From the NCBI RefSeq assembly GCF_047511655.1, contig NC_133392.1, positions 26,860,001 through 26,924,000 of the forward strand: 64,000 nt of DNA, in the 5' to 3' direction. Position numbers and translations under genes: made by a program. The notes under the pieces are model-generated. The model saw only the letters and a program-made list of their open reading frames with translations, ran no database searches and was not told where the DNA came from. Positions 22,401-33,487 of the stretch are shown here, piece by piece. The stretch comes from Castor canadensis. Lineage: Eukaryota; Chordata; Mammalia; Rodentia; Castoridae. Within the stretch, counting starts at the first letter, position 1. Every line of letters begins with the position of its first letter.

Positions 22401-23227
22401 CCCCAGCAGCACAGCAACTAAGAGATAGCATAGATAAATGGGACCTCATAAAACTAAAAAGCTTCTGTTCATCAAAAGAAATGGTCTCTAAACTGAAGAG
22501 AACACCCACAGAGTGGGAGAAAATATTTGCCAATTATACATCAGACAAAGGACTGATAACCAGAATATACAGGGAACTTAAAAAACTAAATTCTCCCAAA
22601 ACTAATGAACCAATAAAGAAATGGGCATGTGAACTAAACAGAACTTTCTCAAAAGAAGAAATTCAAATGGCCAGAAAACACATGAAAAAATGCTCACCAT
22701 CTCTAGCAATAAAGGAAATGCAAATTAAAACCACACTAAGATTCCACCTCACCCCTGTTAGAATAGCCATCATCAGCAACACCACCAACAACAGGTGTTG
22801 GCGAGGATGTGGGGAAAAAGGAACCCTTTTACACTGTTGGTGGGAATGTAGACTAGTACAACCACTCTGGAAAAAAATTTGGAGGCTACTTAAAAAGATG
22901 GACATCGATCTACCATTTGATCCAGCAATACCACTCTTGGGGATATACCCAAAAGACTGTTACTCCAGAGGCACCTGCACATCCATGTTTATTGCGGCAC
23001 TATTCACAATAGCCAAGTTATGGAAACAGCCAAGATGCCCCACCACTGACGAATGGATTAAGAAAATGTGGTATCTATACACAATGGAATTTTATGCAGC
23101 CATGAAGAAGAACGAAATGTTATCATTCGCTGGTAAATGGATGGAATTGGAGAACATCATTCTGAGTGAGGTTAGCCTGGCTCAAAAGACCAAAAATCGT
23201 ATGTTCTCCCTCATATGTGGACATTAG
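19409..23227 (+). CDS. L1 ORF2: LINE-1 ORF2: endonuclease/reverse transcriptase, uninterrupted
   Basis: This 1272-codon frame encodes L1 ORF2p, which nicks DNA and reverse-transcribes L1 RNA at the nick. Its length is the usual one for the family. The N-terminal endonuclease has Asn14 (LTLNVNGLN), Glu43 (LQETHL), LYAPN, GDFNT and SDH near residue 229. The reverse transcriptase has the FADD box with Asp702 and Asp703 (21512-21517). The C-terminal CX3CX7HX4C knuckle is present ([18 protein letters not shown]). No stop or shift is seen, so the copy is young. Upstream, ORF1 is reduced to a broken C-terminal piece and no 5' UTR promoter remains, so the element cannot move by itself as a complete L1. 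The protein acts in cis on its own RNA when expressed. Confidence 0.96.
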   Translation: MTGITTYLSVLTLNVNGLNSPIKRHHLTKWIKKEDPTICCLQETHLTDRNKHRLRIKGWKKIYQANGPWKQAGVAILTSDKVDFKPTLIKRDKEGHSILIKGEIDQKEIIIINLYAPNVNAPNFIKHTLKDLKAYINANTVVVGDFNTPLSSIDRSSKQKLNKEIQDLKYAIDQVDLVDVYRTFHPTSTQYTFFSAAHGTFSKIDHILGHKASLSKYKKIEIIPCILSDHNAVKVELNNKSKDKKHANSWKLNNSLLNEEWIIDAIKEEIKKFLEVNENENTTYRNLWDTAKAVLRGKFIAMSAYIKKIERSQINDLMIHLKLLEKQEQANPKTNRRREIIKIRAEINEIETKKTIQRINETKSWFFEKINKIDRPLANLTKMRREKTQISRIRNAKGEITTNTMEIQEIIRDYFENLYSNKFENLKEMDRFLDTYDHPKLNQEEINHLNRPITQNEIEAAIKSLPKKKSPGPDGFSAEFYQTFKEELIPTLLKLFHEIEREGKLPNTFYEATITLIPKPGKDTSKKENYRPISLMNIDAKILNKIMANRIQQHIKKIIHHDQVGFIPGMQGWFNIRKSINVINHINRSKDKNHLIISIDAEKAFDKIQHHFMIKALRKLGIEGKFLNIIKAIYDKPTASIILNGEKLKPFPLKSGTRQGCPLSPLLFNIVLEFLARAIRQEEGIKGIQIGKETVKISLFADDMILYLKDPKNSTQKLLDIINSYSKVAGYKINIEKSLAFLYTNNEQTEKECMKTIPFTIASKKIKYLGVNLTKDVKDLYKENYTLLKKEIEEDYRKWRDLPCSWIGRINIVKMSILPKVIYMFNAIPIKIPMTFIKEIEKSTVKFIWKHKRPRIAKAILSQKNNAGGITIPDFKLYYKAITIKTAWYWHKNRHEDQWNRIEDPDMKPHNYQQLIFDKGAKNIRWRNSSLFNKNCWENWLAVCKKLKLDPCISPYTKINSKWIKDLNIRPQTLKLIQERVGNTLELVGIGKNFLNETPAAQQLRDSIDKWDLIKLKSFCSSKEMVSKLKRTPTEWEKIFANYTSDKGLITRIYRELKKLNSPKTNEPIKKWACELNRTFSKEEIQMARKHMKKCSPSLAIKEMQIKTTLRFHLTPVRIAIISNTTNNRCWRGCGEKGTLLHCWWECRLVQPLWKKIWRLLKKMDIDLPFDPAIPLLGIYPKDCYSRGTCTSMFIAALFTIAKLWKQPRCPTTDEWIKKMWYLYTMEFYAAMKKNEMLSFAGKWMELENIILSEVSLAQKTKNRMFSLICGH

Positions 23228-23712
23228 ATCAAGGGCAAACACAACAAGGGGATTGGACTATGAGCACATGATAAAAGCGAGAGCACACAAGGGAGGGGTG
23301 AGGATAGGTAAGACACCTAAAAAACTAGCTAGCATTTGTTGCCCTTAACGCAGAGAAACTAAAGCAGATACCTTAAAGCAACTGAGGCCAATAGGAAAAG
23401 GGGACCAGGAACTAGAGAAAAGGTTAGATCAAAAAGAATTAACCTAGAAGGTAACACCCACACACAGGAAATCAATGTGAGTCAATGCCCTGTATAGCTA
23501 TCCTTATCTCAACCAGCAAAACCCCTTGTTCCTTGCTATTATTGCTTATACTCTCTCTACAACAAAATTAGAGATAAGGGCAAAATAGTTTCTGCTGGGT
23601 ATTGAGGGGGGGGAGCGGGAGGGGGTGGAGTGGGTGGTAAGGGAGGGGGTGGGGGCAGGGGGGAGAAATGAACCAAGCCTTGTATGCACATATGAATAAT
23701 AAAAGAAAAATG

Positions 23713-23744
<32 letters not shown>
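23228..23744 (+). other. LINE-1 copy A 3' UTR with G-rich tract and poly(A)
   Basis: The 3' UTR holds a strongly G-rich stretch at about 23603-23665 with many GGG runs, an AATAAA signal at 23698-23703 and a tail of 32 A at 23713-23744. The long pure tail indicates a recent insertion. Confidence 0.9.
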
Positions 23745-23746
<2 letters not shown>

Positions 23747-26700
23747 AATGGACAGATTTCTAGATATATATGATTATCCAAAACTGAACCAAGAGGAAAT
23801 TAATCACCTGAATAGATCTATAACACAAAATGAAATTGAAGCAGCAATCAAGAGTCTCCCCAAAAAGAAAAGTCCAGAACCTGATGGATTCTCTGCTGAA
23901 TTCTATCAGACCTTTAAAGAAGAACTGATACCAACCCTCCTTAAACTGTTTCACAAAATAGAAAGGGAAGGAAAACTGCCTAATACATTTTATGAAGCCA
24001 GTATTACACTTATCCCAAAACCAGGCAAAGACACCTCGAAAAAGGAGAACTATAGGCCAATCTCCTTAATGAACATTGATGCAAAAATCCTCAACAAAAT
24101 AATGGCAAACCGAATTCAGCAACACATCAAAAAGATGATTCACCACGACCAAGTAGGCTTCATCCCAGGAATGGAGGGGTGGTTCAACATATGAAAATCA
24201 ATAAACGTAATAAACCACATTAACAGAAGCAAAGACAAAAACCACTTGATCATCTCAATAGATGCAGAAAAGCCTTTGATAAGATCCAACACCATTTCAT
24301 GATAAAAGCTCTAAGAAAACTAGGAATAGAAGGAAAGTACCTCAACATTATAAAAGCTATATATGACAAACCTACAGCCAGCATTATACTTAACGGAGAA
24401 AAACTGAAACCATTCCCTCTAAAATCAGGAACCAGACAAGGATGCCCACTATCTCCACTCCTATTCAACATAGTACTGGAATTCCTAGCCAGAGCAATTA
24501 GGCAAGAAGAAGGAATAAAAGGAATACAAATAGGTAAAGAAACTGTCAAAATATCCCTATTTGCAGAAGACATGATCCTATACCTTAAAGAACCAAAAAA
24601 CTCTACTCAGAAGCTCCTAGACATCATCAATAGCTACAGCAAGGTAGCAGGATATAAAAATCAACATAGAAAAATCATTAGCATTTCTATACACCAACAA
24701 TGAGCAAACTGAAAAAGAATGTATGAAAACAATTCCATTTACAATAGCCTCAAAAATAATCAAATAACTAGGTGTAAACCTAACAGATGTGAAAGACCTC
24801 TACAAGGAAAACTATACACTTCTGAAGAAAGAGATTGAGGAATACTATAGAAAGTAGAGAGATCTCCCCTGCTCATGGATTGGTAGAATCAACATAGTAA
24901 AAATGTCCATACTCCCAAAAGTAATCTACATGTTTAATGCAATTCCTATCAAAATTCCAAATGACATTCATTAAAGAGATTGAAAAATCTACCATTAAAT
25001 TTGTATGGAAACACAAGAGGCCACAAATATCCAAGGCAATACTCAGTCAAAAGAACAATGCTGGAGGTATCACAATACCTGACTTCAAACTATATTACAA
25101 AGCAGTAATGATAAAAACAGCATGGTACTGGCACAAAAACAGACATGAAGACCAAGTGGAACAGAACAGAGGACCCAGATATGAAGCCACACAACTATAA
25201 CCAACTTGTCTTTGACAAAGGAGCTAAAAATAGACGATGGAGAAATAGCAGCCTCTTCAACAAAAACTGCTGGGAAAACTGGTTAGCAGTCTGCAAAAAA
25301 CTGAAAGTGGATCCATGTATATCACCCTACACCAACATTAACTCAAAATGGATCAAGGATCTAAATATCAGACCCCAAACTCTAAAGTTGATACAGGAAA
25401 GAGTAGGAAATACTCTGGAGTTAGTAGGTATAGGCAAGAATTTTCTCAACGAAACCCCAGCAGCACAGCAACTAAGAGATAGCATAGATAAATGGGACCT
25501 CATAAAACTAAAAAGCTTCTGTTCATCAAAAGAAATGGTCTCTAAACTAAAGAGAACACCCACAGAGTGGGAGAAAATATTTGCCAGCTACACATCAGAC
25601 AAAGGACTGATAACCAGAATATATAGGGAACTTAAAAAACTAAATTCTCCCAAAACTAATGAACCAATAAAGAAATGGGCAAGTAAACTAAACAGAACTT
25701 TCTCAAAAGAAGAAAATCTAATGGCCAAAAAACACATGAAAAAATGCTCACCATCTCTAGCAATAAAGGAAATGCAAATTAAAACCACGCTAAGATTCCA
25801 CCTCACCCCTGTTAGAATAGCCATCATCAGCAACACCACCAACAACAGGTGGCGAGGATGTGGGGAAAAAACGAACCCTCTTACACTGTTGGTGGGAATG
25901 AAAACTAGTACAACCACTCTGGAAAAAAATTTGGAGGCTACTTAAAAAGCTAAACATTGATCTACCATATGATCCAGCAATACCACTCTTGGGGATATAC
26001 CCAAAAGACTGTGACACAGGTTACTCCAGAGGCACCTGCACACCCATGTTTATTGCGGCACTATTCACAATAGCCAAGTTATGGAAACAGCCAAGATGCC
26101 CCACCATTGATGAATGGATCAAGAAAATGTGGTATCTATACACAATGGAATTTTATGCAGACATAAAGAAGAACAAAATGTTATCATTCGCTGGTAAATA
26201 GATGGAATTGGAGAACATCATTCTGAGTGAGGTTAGCCTGGCCCAAAAGACCAAAAATCGTATGTTCTCCCTCATATGCGGACATTAGATCAAGGGCAAA
26301 CACTAAAAGGGGATTGGACTTTGAGCACATGATAAAAGCGAGAGCACACAAGGGAGGGGTGAGGATAGGTAAGACACCTAAAAAAATTAGCTAGCATTTG
26401 TTGCCCTTAACGCAGAGAAACTAAAGCAGATACCTTAAAAGCAACTGAGGCCAATAGGAAAAGGGGACCAGGAGCTAGAGAAAAGGTTAGATCAAAAAGA
26501 ATTAACCTAGAAGGTAACACACACGCACAGGAAATTAATGTGAGTCAACTCCCTGTATAGCTATCCTTATCTCAACCAGCAAAAACCCTTGTTCCTTCCT
26601 ATATTGCTTATACTCTCTCTTCAACAAAATTAGAGATAAGGGGAAAATAGTTTCTGCCAGGTATCGAGGGGATGGGGGGGAGAGGGAGGGGGTGGAGTGG

Positions 26701-26780
26701 GTGGTAAGGGAGGGAGTTGGAGCAGGGGGTAGAAATGACCCAAGTCTTGTATGCACATATGAATAATAAAACAATTTAAA
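23745..26780 (+). mobile_element. LINE-1 copy B, 5'-truncated and degenerate
   Basis: It runs from ORF2 near codon 428 to the 3' end. Breaks relative to copy A include a CGA-to-TGA stop near 24192, a one-base loss near 24272, a one-base gain near 24658, a stop near 24766, a short deletion near 24785, a TGG-to-TAG stop near 24855, gains near 24960 and 25156, and a 3-bp loss near 25850. In the RT box one Asp is changed (FAED in place of FADD, near 24565). The 3' UTR and a short degenerate A-rich end close it at 26780. The damage shows it is older than copy A. Confidence 0.92.
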
Positions 26781-26795
26781 AAAAGAGAATTACAA

Positions 26796-28640
26796 TTATT
26801 TCCAGAATAACCCCACTCTCAGACATTTAAACTTACCAAATTAATAATACATTTGCAAAATATAAGGTATAAAAACAAGACAAATTATTACACAAACCCA
26901 TTATTACTAGCACAATGCCCAGACTCCATGCAGGAAGGCATAAAATTTACATTTCCAAAAAGTCCATAAAGATAGCACTGAGCTGGTGGAGTGGCTCAAG
27001 TAGTAAAAGCAACTGCCTAACAAGCATGAGGCCCTGAGTTCAAACCCCAGTGCCACCCCCTCGCCAGAAAGAAAGAAAAAGATAGCATTATTCACAGGAA
27101 AGACCTGATTTGATGGCAAACATATGACACAAAAACCAGCTTTGATAAAACAGCCCAGGTCGATCCTGTATGCACAAATTATTATTTTGACATGATCTTA
27201 CCTATAGATGGATCACTGAATGATATATAATTTTCAATATGGCACAACTCAGTATTATGCGACGCAAAGGTAACCTTACATACATATAGCCTCAGACAGG
27301 TCATTCCATCTTGCTACATTAGCAATCCATCACTAGGACCCTGTGACGTCTACAGAGCATGCTGGAATGATACACACTCGTGAGAGCGGCACACTGGAAA
27401 CCTCAGAGCACAGAGGAACTCACACTACCTGCACTCATACTTCACAAGCCCAATCTCTAAGAGCCCACTTTCCAGTTGGAATAATCTATAAACCAACACC
27501 AACTAGGATCCATGTAGAATTTAGAAAGGATGATTTTTTTCACAACAAAAATCATGCCACTTTGTGCAGCGTTCAGAAATAGTTAACACACCTGCACATA
27601 ATTTCTGTGACTGCCACCAACTGACAAACACCATGTAGGAAAACCTGTACTTTTTTTTCTTTTTCTTTTTTTTTTTTTGCAGCATGAGGCATAAGATCAA
27701 ATCTAGCAATTTCAGGGATACAGGCAGCAGAAATTTATGAAATTAAGGCAAACTTATTTAATTTCAAACACAAGTTAAATGTTTTCCAGCAATCCACAGC
27801 ACACACAGTAATAGCACTGTCCACATCAATCCAGCAACCCAGCAAATCTCCACCTTTTTACAGAAACAGGACAGTAGGCAGAAATAATACCAAGAAAAGT
27901 CAACTATGATTTAAAATAATAAGGCAGATATCATGAAAAGTAACTTTTAGACTCTCAGGTAGTTTGTGATCCAAGACAGGTTTCAAACTTAACACAAGTA
28001 CACAACCACTTCTAGAAAGTTCTTGGCAGGACATCAAAAATAGCACACAACATGGATCCTTACACAGGCAGTTCTGATCAACAAGCAATAGCACAGAATG
28101 ACCCATCCAGACACTCTGGCTGCCTAGTTTGCTTATGGCACACAATGACTTTCACGAGGAACATAGCTGATAGCTGATCCTGCTACAGCAACACCACAAA
28201 AATGCAATTGTCATAAATATCAGATTTCATCTAGAGGAAACCCATTATACATAGCAGGATACCATATAAACAGAAGTGGCACATAAGTTGTCATTACACA
28301 TTAGAGGATATTACCCTACAAATATAGTAACTATACCAGCGTATGCTAGGAATCTAAGAAACTTTATGTGGCTATCACGTTGTAAGTAAAATATTGAGGT
28401 GGAACTTTACAATCATACCTCAGGATCAAATGCAAGATCGTTATAAGTTCAGAATGCATAAAGTTCACAAGTGTTACAATGAATGGGAAATCTTACCTGG
28501 CCTTACATACTGAGGATTTGTTATATGGGGGACTGCCTAACTCGTGTCCTGCTAGAATCTAAGAAATCCTGTGGGTGGGCACAACAAGTGTGGACACAGT
28601 TCTTGGAATAAACCAGGAAGAATTCCAACCAGCAGCTGAT
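26796..28640 (+). mobile_element. Presumed continuation of the retroviral relic (pol end/env), poorly readable
   Basis: Retroviral flank resumes after the L1. I recognise no motif with confidence until the envelope-like segment at 28640. A plus frame at 27343-27582 is open for 79 codons without a domain I can name. A SINE at 26980-27078 and an A/T-rich run near 27650-27680 interrupt it. Confidence 0.35.
26980..27078 (+). repeat. ID-like SINE
   Basis: GAGCTGGTGGAGTGGCTCAA, then GAGTTCAAACCCCAGTGCC and a GAAAGAAAGAAAAAG tail. Confidence 0.85.
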
Positions 28641-28970
28641 GCCTTCTGTAACTGGCAAATGTGAAGAATTCACCAGAGCTCACCAAGCAGGCAGTCGCAA
28701 AAGTAAATGTGGACTTGACTGCACTGGAAAAAGATATGGAGGGCTTATGTGTGCAAAATGCACCTTCTTCCAACTAATTGGCAAATCCTTCAGAAAGCAA
28801 ACTATGCAGAGGCTTATGGTCCAGTTGGAACTCTCTGACTTCGATCTCTGATTGGTATAACCTGACCAGCACAACAATTTGGTCTCACCTAAAAGAAACT
28901 TTGCTCTCGTTAGTAGAAATTATAGTTGAACAATTCTTGCTTAAGACCTGGCACCTCTGACCTCTATATT
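28640..28970 (+). mobile_element. Endogenous retrovirus relic: envelope transmembrane-subunit-like
   Basis: Read in one frame from about 28660, the segment shows a heptad-like stretch (VNVDLTALEKDMEGL) and then, after an in-frame stop and a downstream shift, SISDWYNLTSTTIWSHLKE. This layout (coiled-coil helix followed by a W/L-rich stretch before the membrane anchor) is seen in retroviral TM subunits. Stops interrupt it, so no functional protein can be made. Assignment to the same element as the integrase-like part is inferred from orientation and order. Confidence 0.45.
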
Positions 28971-29039
28971 GCATCATGTGAAAAAGAAGAGTGTGTGATT
29001 CCTCTCACTGCAGAGCAATTTAAGCTTCCTTCTCTCAGG

Positions 29040-29548
29040 AACGAAGGGGTGGATTGAGGAGGACAGGCTGGGTCGTCCTTTGGGTTAGTCTGTGTTGTAT
29101 AGAACAGTAGCTAGAAGGCTGCACCCAGCCCTGAGTCAGTTCATTTTATAAAGCAACAGTTTTGACCTGAGTTACTTCATTCTGAGTATAAGTGCCAAGA
29201 TGGATGACAAGTAACTAACCGGTATCTTCCAGCACATTAAGAGGCACAAAACTGCTCATTTATCTGTGCCAATAATAATTATATGTGTAAATATATCAAA
29301 TAATACCAGAAACAACAGACACAGTAACTATTCAATTATACCAGATAGAAACTTCCTCACCCGGGACTATAAAAGAAGGAGCACCCCAAAAACACTGAGA
29401 CCTGGCAGGCATAGTGACCTGTCACTTGGTCACCCATCACAAGCCTCAATCAGGAAAATTGCCACAGCAAAAGACCTTTGCCTCTGTCCTGGTGCTCATG
29501 CACAGTTTCTCCTGCCTGTGAAATGTAACCCACTTCAAACTGACACTC
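29040..29548 (+). mobile_element. Possible LTR, split by an L1 fragment
   Basis: A purine-rich tract (ACGAAGGGGTGGATTGAGG, near 29040) precedes a non-coding stretch with a TATA-like ACTATAAAAGAAGG at about 29367. This is the order expected for a polypurine tract and 3' LTR. I could not align it with the LTR-like segment at 17300-17662, so they may belong to different elements. Confidence 0.3.
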
Positions 29549-30347
29549 AAAACTGCCTGCTAGGTTACTCCAGAGGCACCTGCACACCCATGTTTATTGC
29601 AGCACTATTCACAATAGCCAAGTTATGGAAATAGTCAAGATGCCCCACTACTGATGAATGGATCAAGAAAATGTGGTATCTATACACAATGGAATTTTAT
29701 GCAGCCATAAAGAAGAAAGAAATGTTATCATTAACTGGTAAATGAATGGAATTGGAGAACATCATTCTGAGTGAGGTTAGCCTGGCCCAAAAGACCAAAA
29801 ATCATATGTTCTCCCTCATATGCGGACATTAGATCAAGGGCAAACACAACAAGGGGATTGGACTTTGAGTACATGATAAAAATGAGAGCACACAAGGGAG
29901 ATATGAGGATAGGTAAGACACCTAAAAAAAATAGATAGCATTTGTTGCCCTCAACGCAGAGAAACTAAAGCAGATACTTTAAAAGCAACAAAGGCCAATA
30001 GGAGAAGGGGACCAGGCACTAGAGAAAAGGTTAGATCAAAAAGAATTAACCTAGAAGGTAACACACATGCACAGGAAATCAATGTGAGTCAACTCCCTGT
30101 ATAGCTATTCTTATCTCAACCAGCAAAAACACTTGGTCCTTCCTATTATTGCTTATACCCTCTTCAACAAAATTAGAGATAAGGGCAAAATAGTTTCTGC
30201 CGGGTATTGAGGGGGTGGGTGGGAGAGGGAAGGAGCAGAGTGGGTGTTAAGGAAGGGGGTGGGGGCAGGGGGGAGAAATGACCCAAGCATTGTATGCACA
30301 TATGAATTAAAAAAAAAAAAACAACAAAAACAAAAAACTGCCTGCTA
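29549..30347 (+). mobile_element. 5'-truncated LINE-1 insertion with 14-bp target-site duplication
   Basis: The body is about 29563-30333: the end of ORF2, a full 3' UTR with its G-rich tract and an A-rich tail with CAACAAAAAC interruptions. AAAACTGCCTGCTA at 29549-29562 recurs at 30334-30347, a perfect duplication. Stops (for example TAG in place of CAG near 29633) show it is inactive. Confidence 0.93.
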
Positions 30348-30359
30348 TCCAGGTCTACA

Positions 30360-31190
30360 TTTTGTGTGGACTTAAGATTTCAACTGATTTTCTTGAATAC
30401 CTAGGAGCATAACTAGTGGGTCAGATGGTAAGGCTATTATTTTCCCTCCATCAAATTTTTTATTGTGATGAAATACACATAACAAGCTAGGCGCCATGAC
30501 GCACATCTACAATCCTTGCTACCCAGGAGAAAGAGATCAGGAGGATCGTGATTTGAAGCCAGGCTGGGCAAAAAGTTTGCAAGACACCATACCAACTAAT
30601 AAAAATTCTGTGTGGTGCATGCCTGTCATCCCAGCTGTGTGGGAAGCATAAATAGGAGGATCACAGTCCAGGTCGACTAGGCATAAAGCAAGACCCCATC
30701 TGAAAATAACCAAAGCAAAAAGAGCTGGAAGTGTGGCTCAAGTGGTAGAGCACCTGTCTAGCAAGCATGAGACCCTGAGTTCAAACCCCCAGTACTACCA
30801 AAAAAAAAAAAAGAAAGAAAAAAGTAATATACATAAAATTTGCCATTTTAACCACTTTTGGAGTACTATTTAGCAGCATTACATACACACAATTTCTGCA
30901 ACCATCACCATATCTTCTTCCAGAACTTTTCATCAACTCAAGCAGAAACTCTGTATCCATTAAACAATAACTCCCATTGCACTCCTCCATAGCAGCTGGT
31001 AACTCTATTCTACTTTCTGTCTCTGTGAATTTTCCTGTTTTAGATACCTCATATAGGCAGAATTATCAAATATTTGTTCTTTTGTGTTTGGTTTATCTCA
31101 TTTAGCATGTTTTCAAGGTTCATCTATATTATACCATGTATCAGAACTTCATTCCTTTTTATGACTGAATAATATTCTAATATATATTGT
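30360..31190 (-). repeat. Old LINE-1 3' end, split by a SINE
   Basis: AATACCTAGGAGCATAACTAG at the left and CTGAATAATATTCTAATATA at 31160 are old L1 3' UTR words in minus orientation. The element is interrupted by the SINE at 30486-30815. Confidence 0.5.
30486..30815 (+). repeat. Trimeric SINE: two 7SL-like monomers plus ID-like tail
   Basis: Monomer 1 is at 30486-30603. Monomer 2 is at 30606-30720 (GGGAAGCATAAATAGGAGG, then CCCATCTGAAAATAACC). The ID-like tail follows (GAGTTCAAACCCCCAGTACT) with an A-rich end. Confidence 0.78.
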
Positions 31191-31239
31191 ATATGTGAGT
31201 GTGTGCGTATGTATGTGAGCATACTATACATAATATATA

Positions 31240-31265
31240 ATATGTATATATATATATATATACAT
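31240..31265. repeat. (TA)n-rich microsatellite
   Basis: TATATATATATATATA lies within a longer TATG/TATA-rich stretch (about 31195-31270). Confidence 0.9.
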
Positions 31266-31599
31266 ATAACACAGACCACATATACAATGGTGGTCTCATA
31301 TGATTATACTGCAGTTGAAAAATTCCTGTGACCTTATTCACACGTTTGTGGCGATGGTGCTACACTTGCCACTGCACTGCCAGTCCTATGAAAGAGCAGC
31401 ACATACAATACATACAGCATATTACTGCACTTTTTATTGTTATTTTCACACACTGAGAATAATACCACTTGATCATGATGAGTTATTAACTATTTTTATA
31501 CATTTTTGGATTAAATTTGTAATTTTTGAGGATTTTTTTTCATGTATGTGCCTGAGAGATATTGGTCTGTAATTTTCCTTTATTAGAATGCCTTTATAG

Positions 31600-31905
31600 T
31601 CTGGGTATACTAGAACATACCTGTAATCCCAGCTACTCATGAGACAGAGGCAGGAGGATCAAAAGTCTGAGTTGAAAATACAAAACAAAAAGGCTGGGGC
31701 ATGGCTCTAGTAAGGCCCCAGTACTGCATAGAGGGACAGGGAAAAGGAAGTGGTGGTGAGGGAGGGGGTAGAGGGAGGGAGAAGGGGAGACAGAGAGAGA
31801 AACAGAGGAAGAAAGGAAAGAAGAAATGAAGGAATGAAAGAAGGAAGGAAGGAAGGAAAGAAGGAAGGAAGGAAGGAAGGAAAGAGAAAGAAAGAAATCC
31901 TTTTT
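31600..31905 (+). repeat. Truncated composite SINE followed by a long purine-rich tract
   Basis: The SINE part (31600-31735) has CTGTAATCCCAGCTACTCAT and a shortened ID-like tail. From about 31735 to 31900 the plus strand is almost all purine, ending in GGAA/GAAG repeats. The opposite-strand frame here encodes only a low-complexity Ser/Leu/Phe-rich string and is not a gene. Confidence 0.75.
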
Positions 31906-32041
31906 TTGCTTTTGTATTAAGGTAACACCCACCTTATAGGATGAGCCAGGAAGTGTTCCCTCTTCTTCTATTTTTGGAAAGAAATTATAGACAATATCAT
32001 TTTCGCCCCCCTAAATATTTGGTAGAATTCACTAGTGAAAC

Positions 32042-32640
32042 CATCTGTATTAGTCTGTCTGGAGTTTTGTTGTTGTTCTGGGGATTTTGTTTTTGAGACA
32101 GGACCTCACAGCCAAGCTGGCCTCAAATTCACCATCCTCCCGCCTCTGCTTCCCAAGACCTGCACGACCATACCTAGCTTAGCCTGCTTTTCACTGTTGA
32201 AACAGAACACTTGAGGCTAACTTTACAGAGTAAAGGTTTATTTAGCTCACAGTTTTGGTGACTAAAAGTCCAAAAAGCATAGCACAGGTTTTACTGAGGA
32301 CACCATGGCAGATGGCAGGAGCACATGCAGTTTTAAGAGGTCACAACTCAGGTTTGGCAGAGTCACTCAGGTGCCAGCCTAGCAAGTGCAAGACTCTGAG
32401 TTCAAACTTCAGTAAATCCGCCTCCTCCAAAGAAACGTTAATCTCAAAAGAGGAAGCAAGAAAAGAGACCAGGGTCCCACAATGCCTTCCAAGGGCACTT
32501 CCCCAATTGACCTAAGGGCCTCCCACTAGTCCCCTCCTCTGAGAGGTCTCACTCTCCGACATGGCCTCACTGAGGACCGACTCTCCAGCACATGAATGTT
32601 AGGGAGAAAACATCCAGACTGTAGCAGCACATGTTCCTGG
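32042..32640 (+). repeat. MaLR-like LTR relic, split by a SINE
   Basis: It starts CTGTATTAGTCTGTCTGGAG, resumes after the SINE (32083-32182) with GGTTTATTTAGCTCACAGTT and ends near CATGAATGTTAGGGAGAAAA. This follows mammalian MaLR LTRs. A second copy is at 35547-36078. Confidence 0.55.
32083..32182 (-). repeat. B1/7SL-like SINE
   Basis: Reversed head: TTTTTGAGACAGGACCTCAC, CCAAGCTGGCCTCAAATTC, then CTGCTTCCCAAGACC. Confidence 0.7.
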
Positions 32641-33276
32641 TATTTTCTGGCCTGGAAAATAATTAATTATTGATTCAGATTCTTTAGTAGATTTATACTA
32701 ATTCAGATATTTCTTTTTCTCCCCACATAAGCTTCGGTAAATGGTGTTATCAAATTTGTGGGCATAAAAATATTTATGGTATTTCTTTATAGTCATTTTA
32801 ATGTCCATGGCACCAGTAATGAAGGCCCCAATTTCATATTTTCTATTAGTGATTTATATTCACTTTTCTTAAAAAGCCACATCAGCGTGGCTAGACATTT
32901 TATCGCTCTTTTAAAGAACCAACTTTGATTTCATTGCCAATTAAGTATCCACTACATGCTTTTTAGGGAACACATTCAAACCATAGCTCTGTCCCCATCA
33001 ACCCAAGTGGAAAACTAAATAATTCACAAGGCATTGCATGGAGCGCTCAACAGGTCTTGCCTTAGTAGCAAGGCAAAATTAGCTCTAATCCATGAACATT
33101 GTTCTGAGCTCACCTAACAAGTTAAAAGTCCCAAAGTATCAAATGAACAAAACCAACAAAATGTAGTCACATATGCTAGAGTAGTTTTGCTTTTATTTTG
33201 AAAACAAGTCTCCTTTATTCTTTATAAGCTATTGAAAATATAAAATAATTCTTTGTATAAATTAAATTTTTTTCTA
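32641..33276. other. Unassigned intergenic sequence
   Basis: AT-rich sequence with no gene. Parts such as 32700-32950 may be an old L1 relic, but I cannot support that firmly. Confidence 0.3.
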
Positions 33277-33487
33277 GACACCAGTCGCTCATGCCTGCAA
33301 TCCTATCCACTTGGGAGGCTGAGATTAGGAGGATCACAGTTCAAAGCCATGCTGGGCAAATAGCTTTGAGAGACCTCTGTCTCCAAAATAACCAGAGCAA
33401 AACGGACTGGAGGTATAGCTCAAGCAGTAGAGTGCCTGCTTTGAGAGCTCAAAGCCCTGAGTTCATACCTCAGTCCCACCAAAAAAT
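33277..33487 (+). repeat. Composite SINE
   Basis: GACACCAGTCGCTCATGCC head, CCACTTGGGAGGCTGAGATT, then ACTGGAGGTATAGCTCAAGC and a short A tail. Confidence 0.8.

Larger units (their letters stand above)
19146..26795 (+). mobile_element. Two-copy LINE-1 insertion in one 15-bp target-site duplication
   Basis: The 15-mer AAAAGAGAATTACAA flanks the whole block, at 19146-19160 and 26781-26795. Inside are two L1 copies in the same orientation. Copy A is 19161-23744 and ends in a 32-A tail. Copy B is 23745-26780 and starts in mid-ORF2. Copy B begins exactly at the base that corresponds to 20691 of copy A. Only one duplication is present for the two copies. The insertion splits the retroviral integrase-like sequence. 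Confidence 0.9.

Noticed and set aside
31633..31932. Minus frame of 99 codons, Ser/Leu/Phe-rich
   Set aside because: It is the translation of a GGAA-type purine repeat and a SINE, not a gene.
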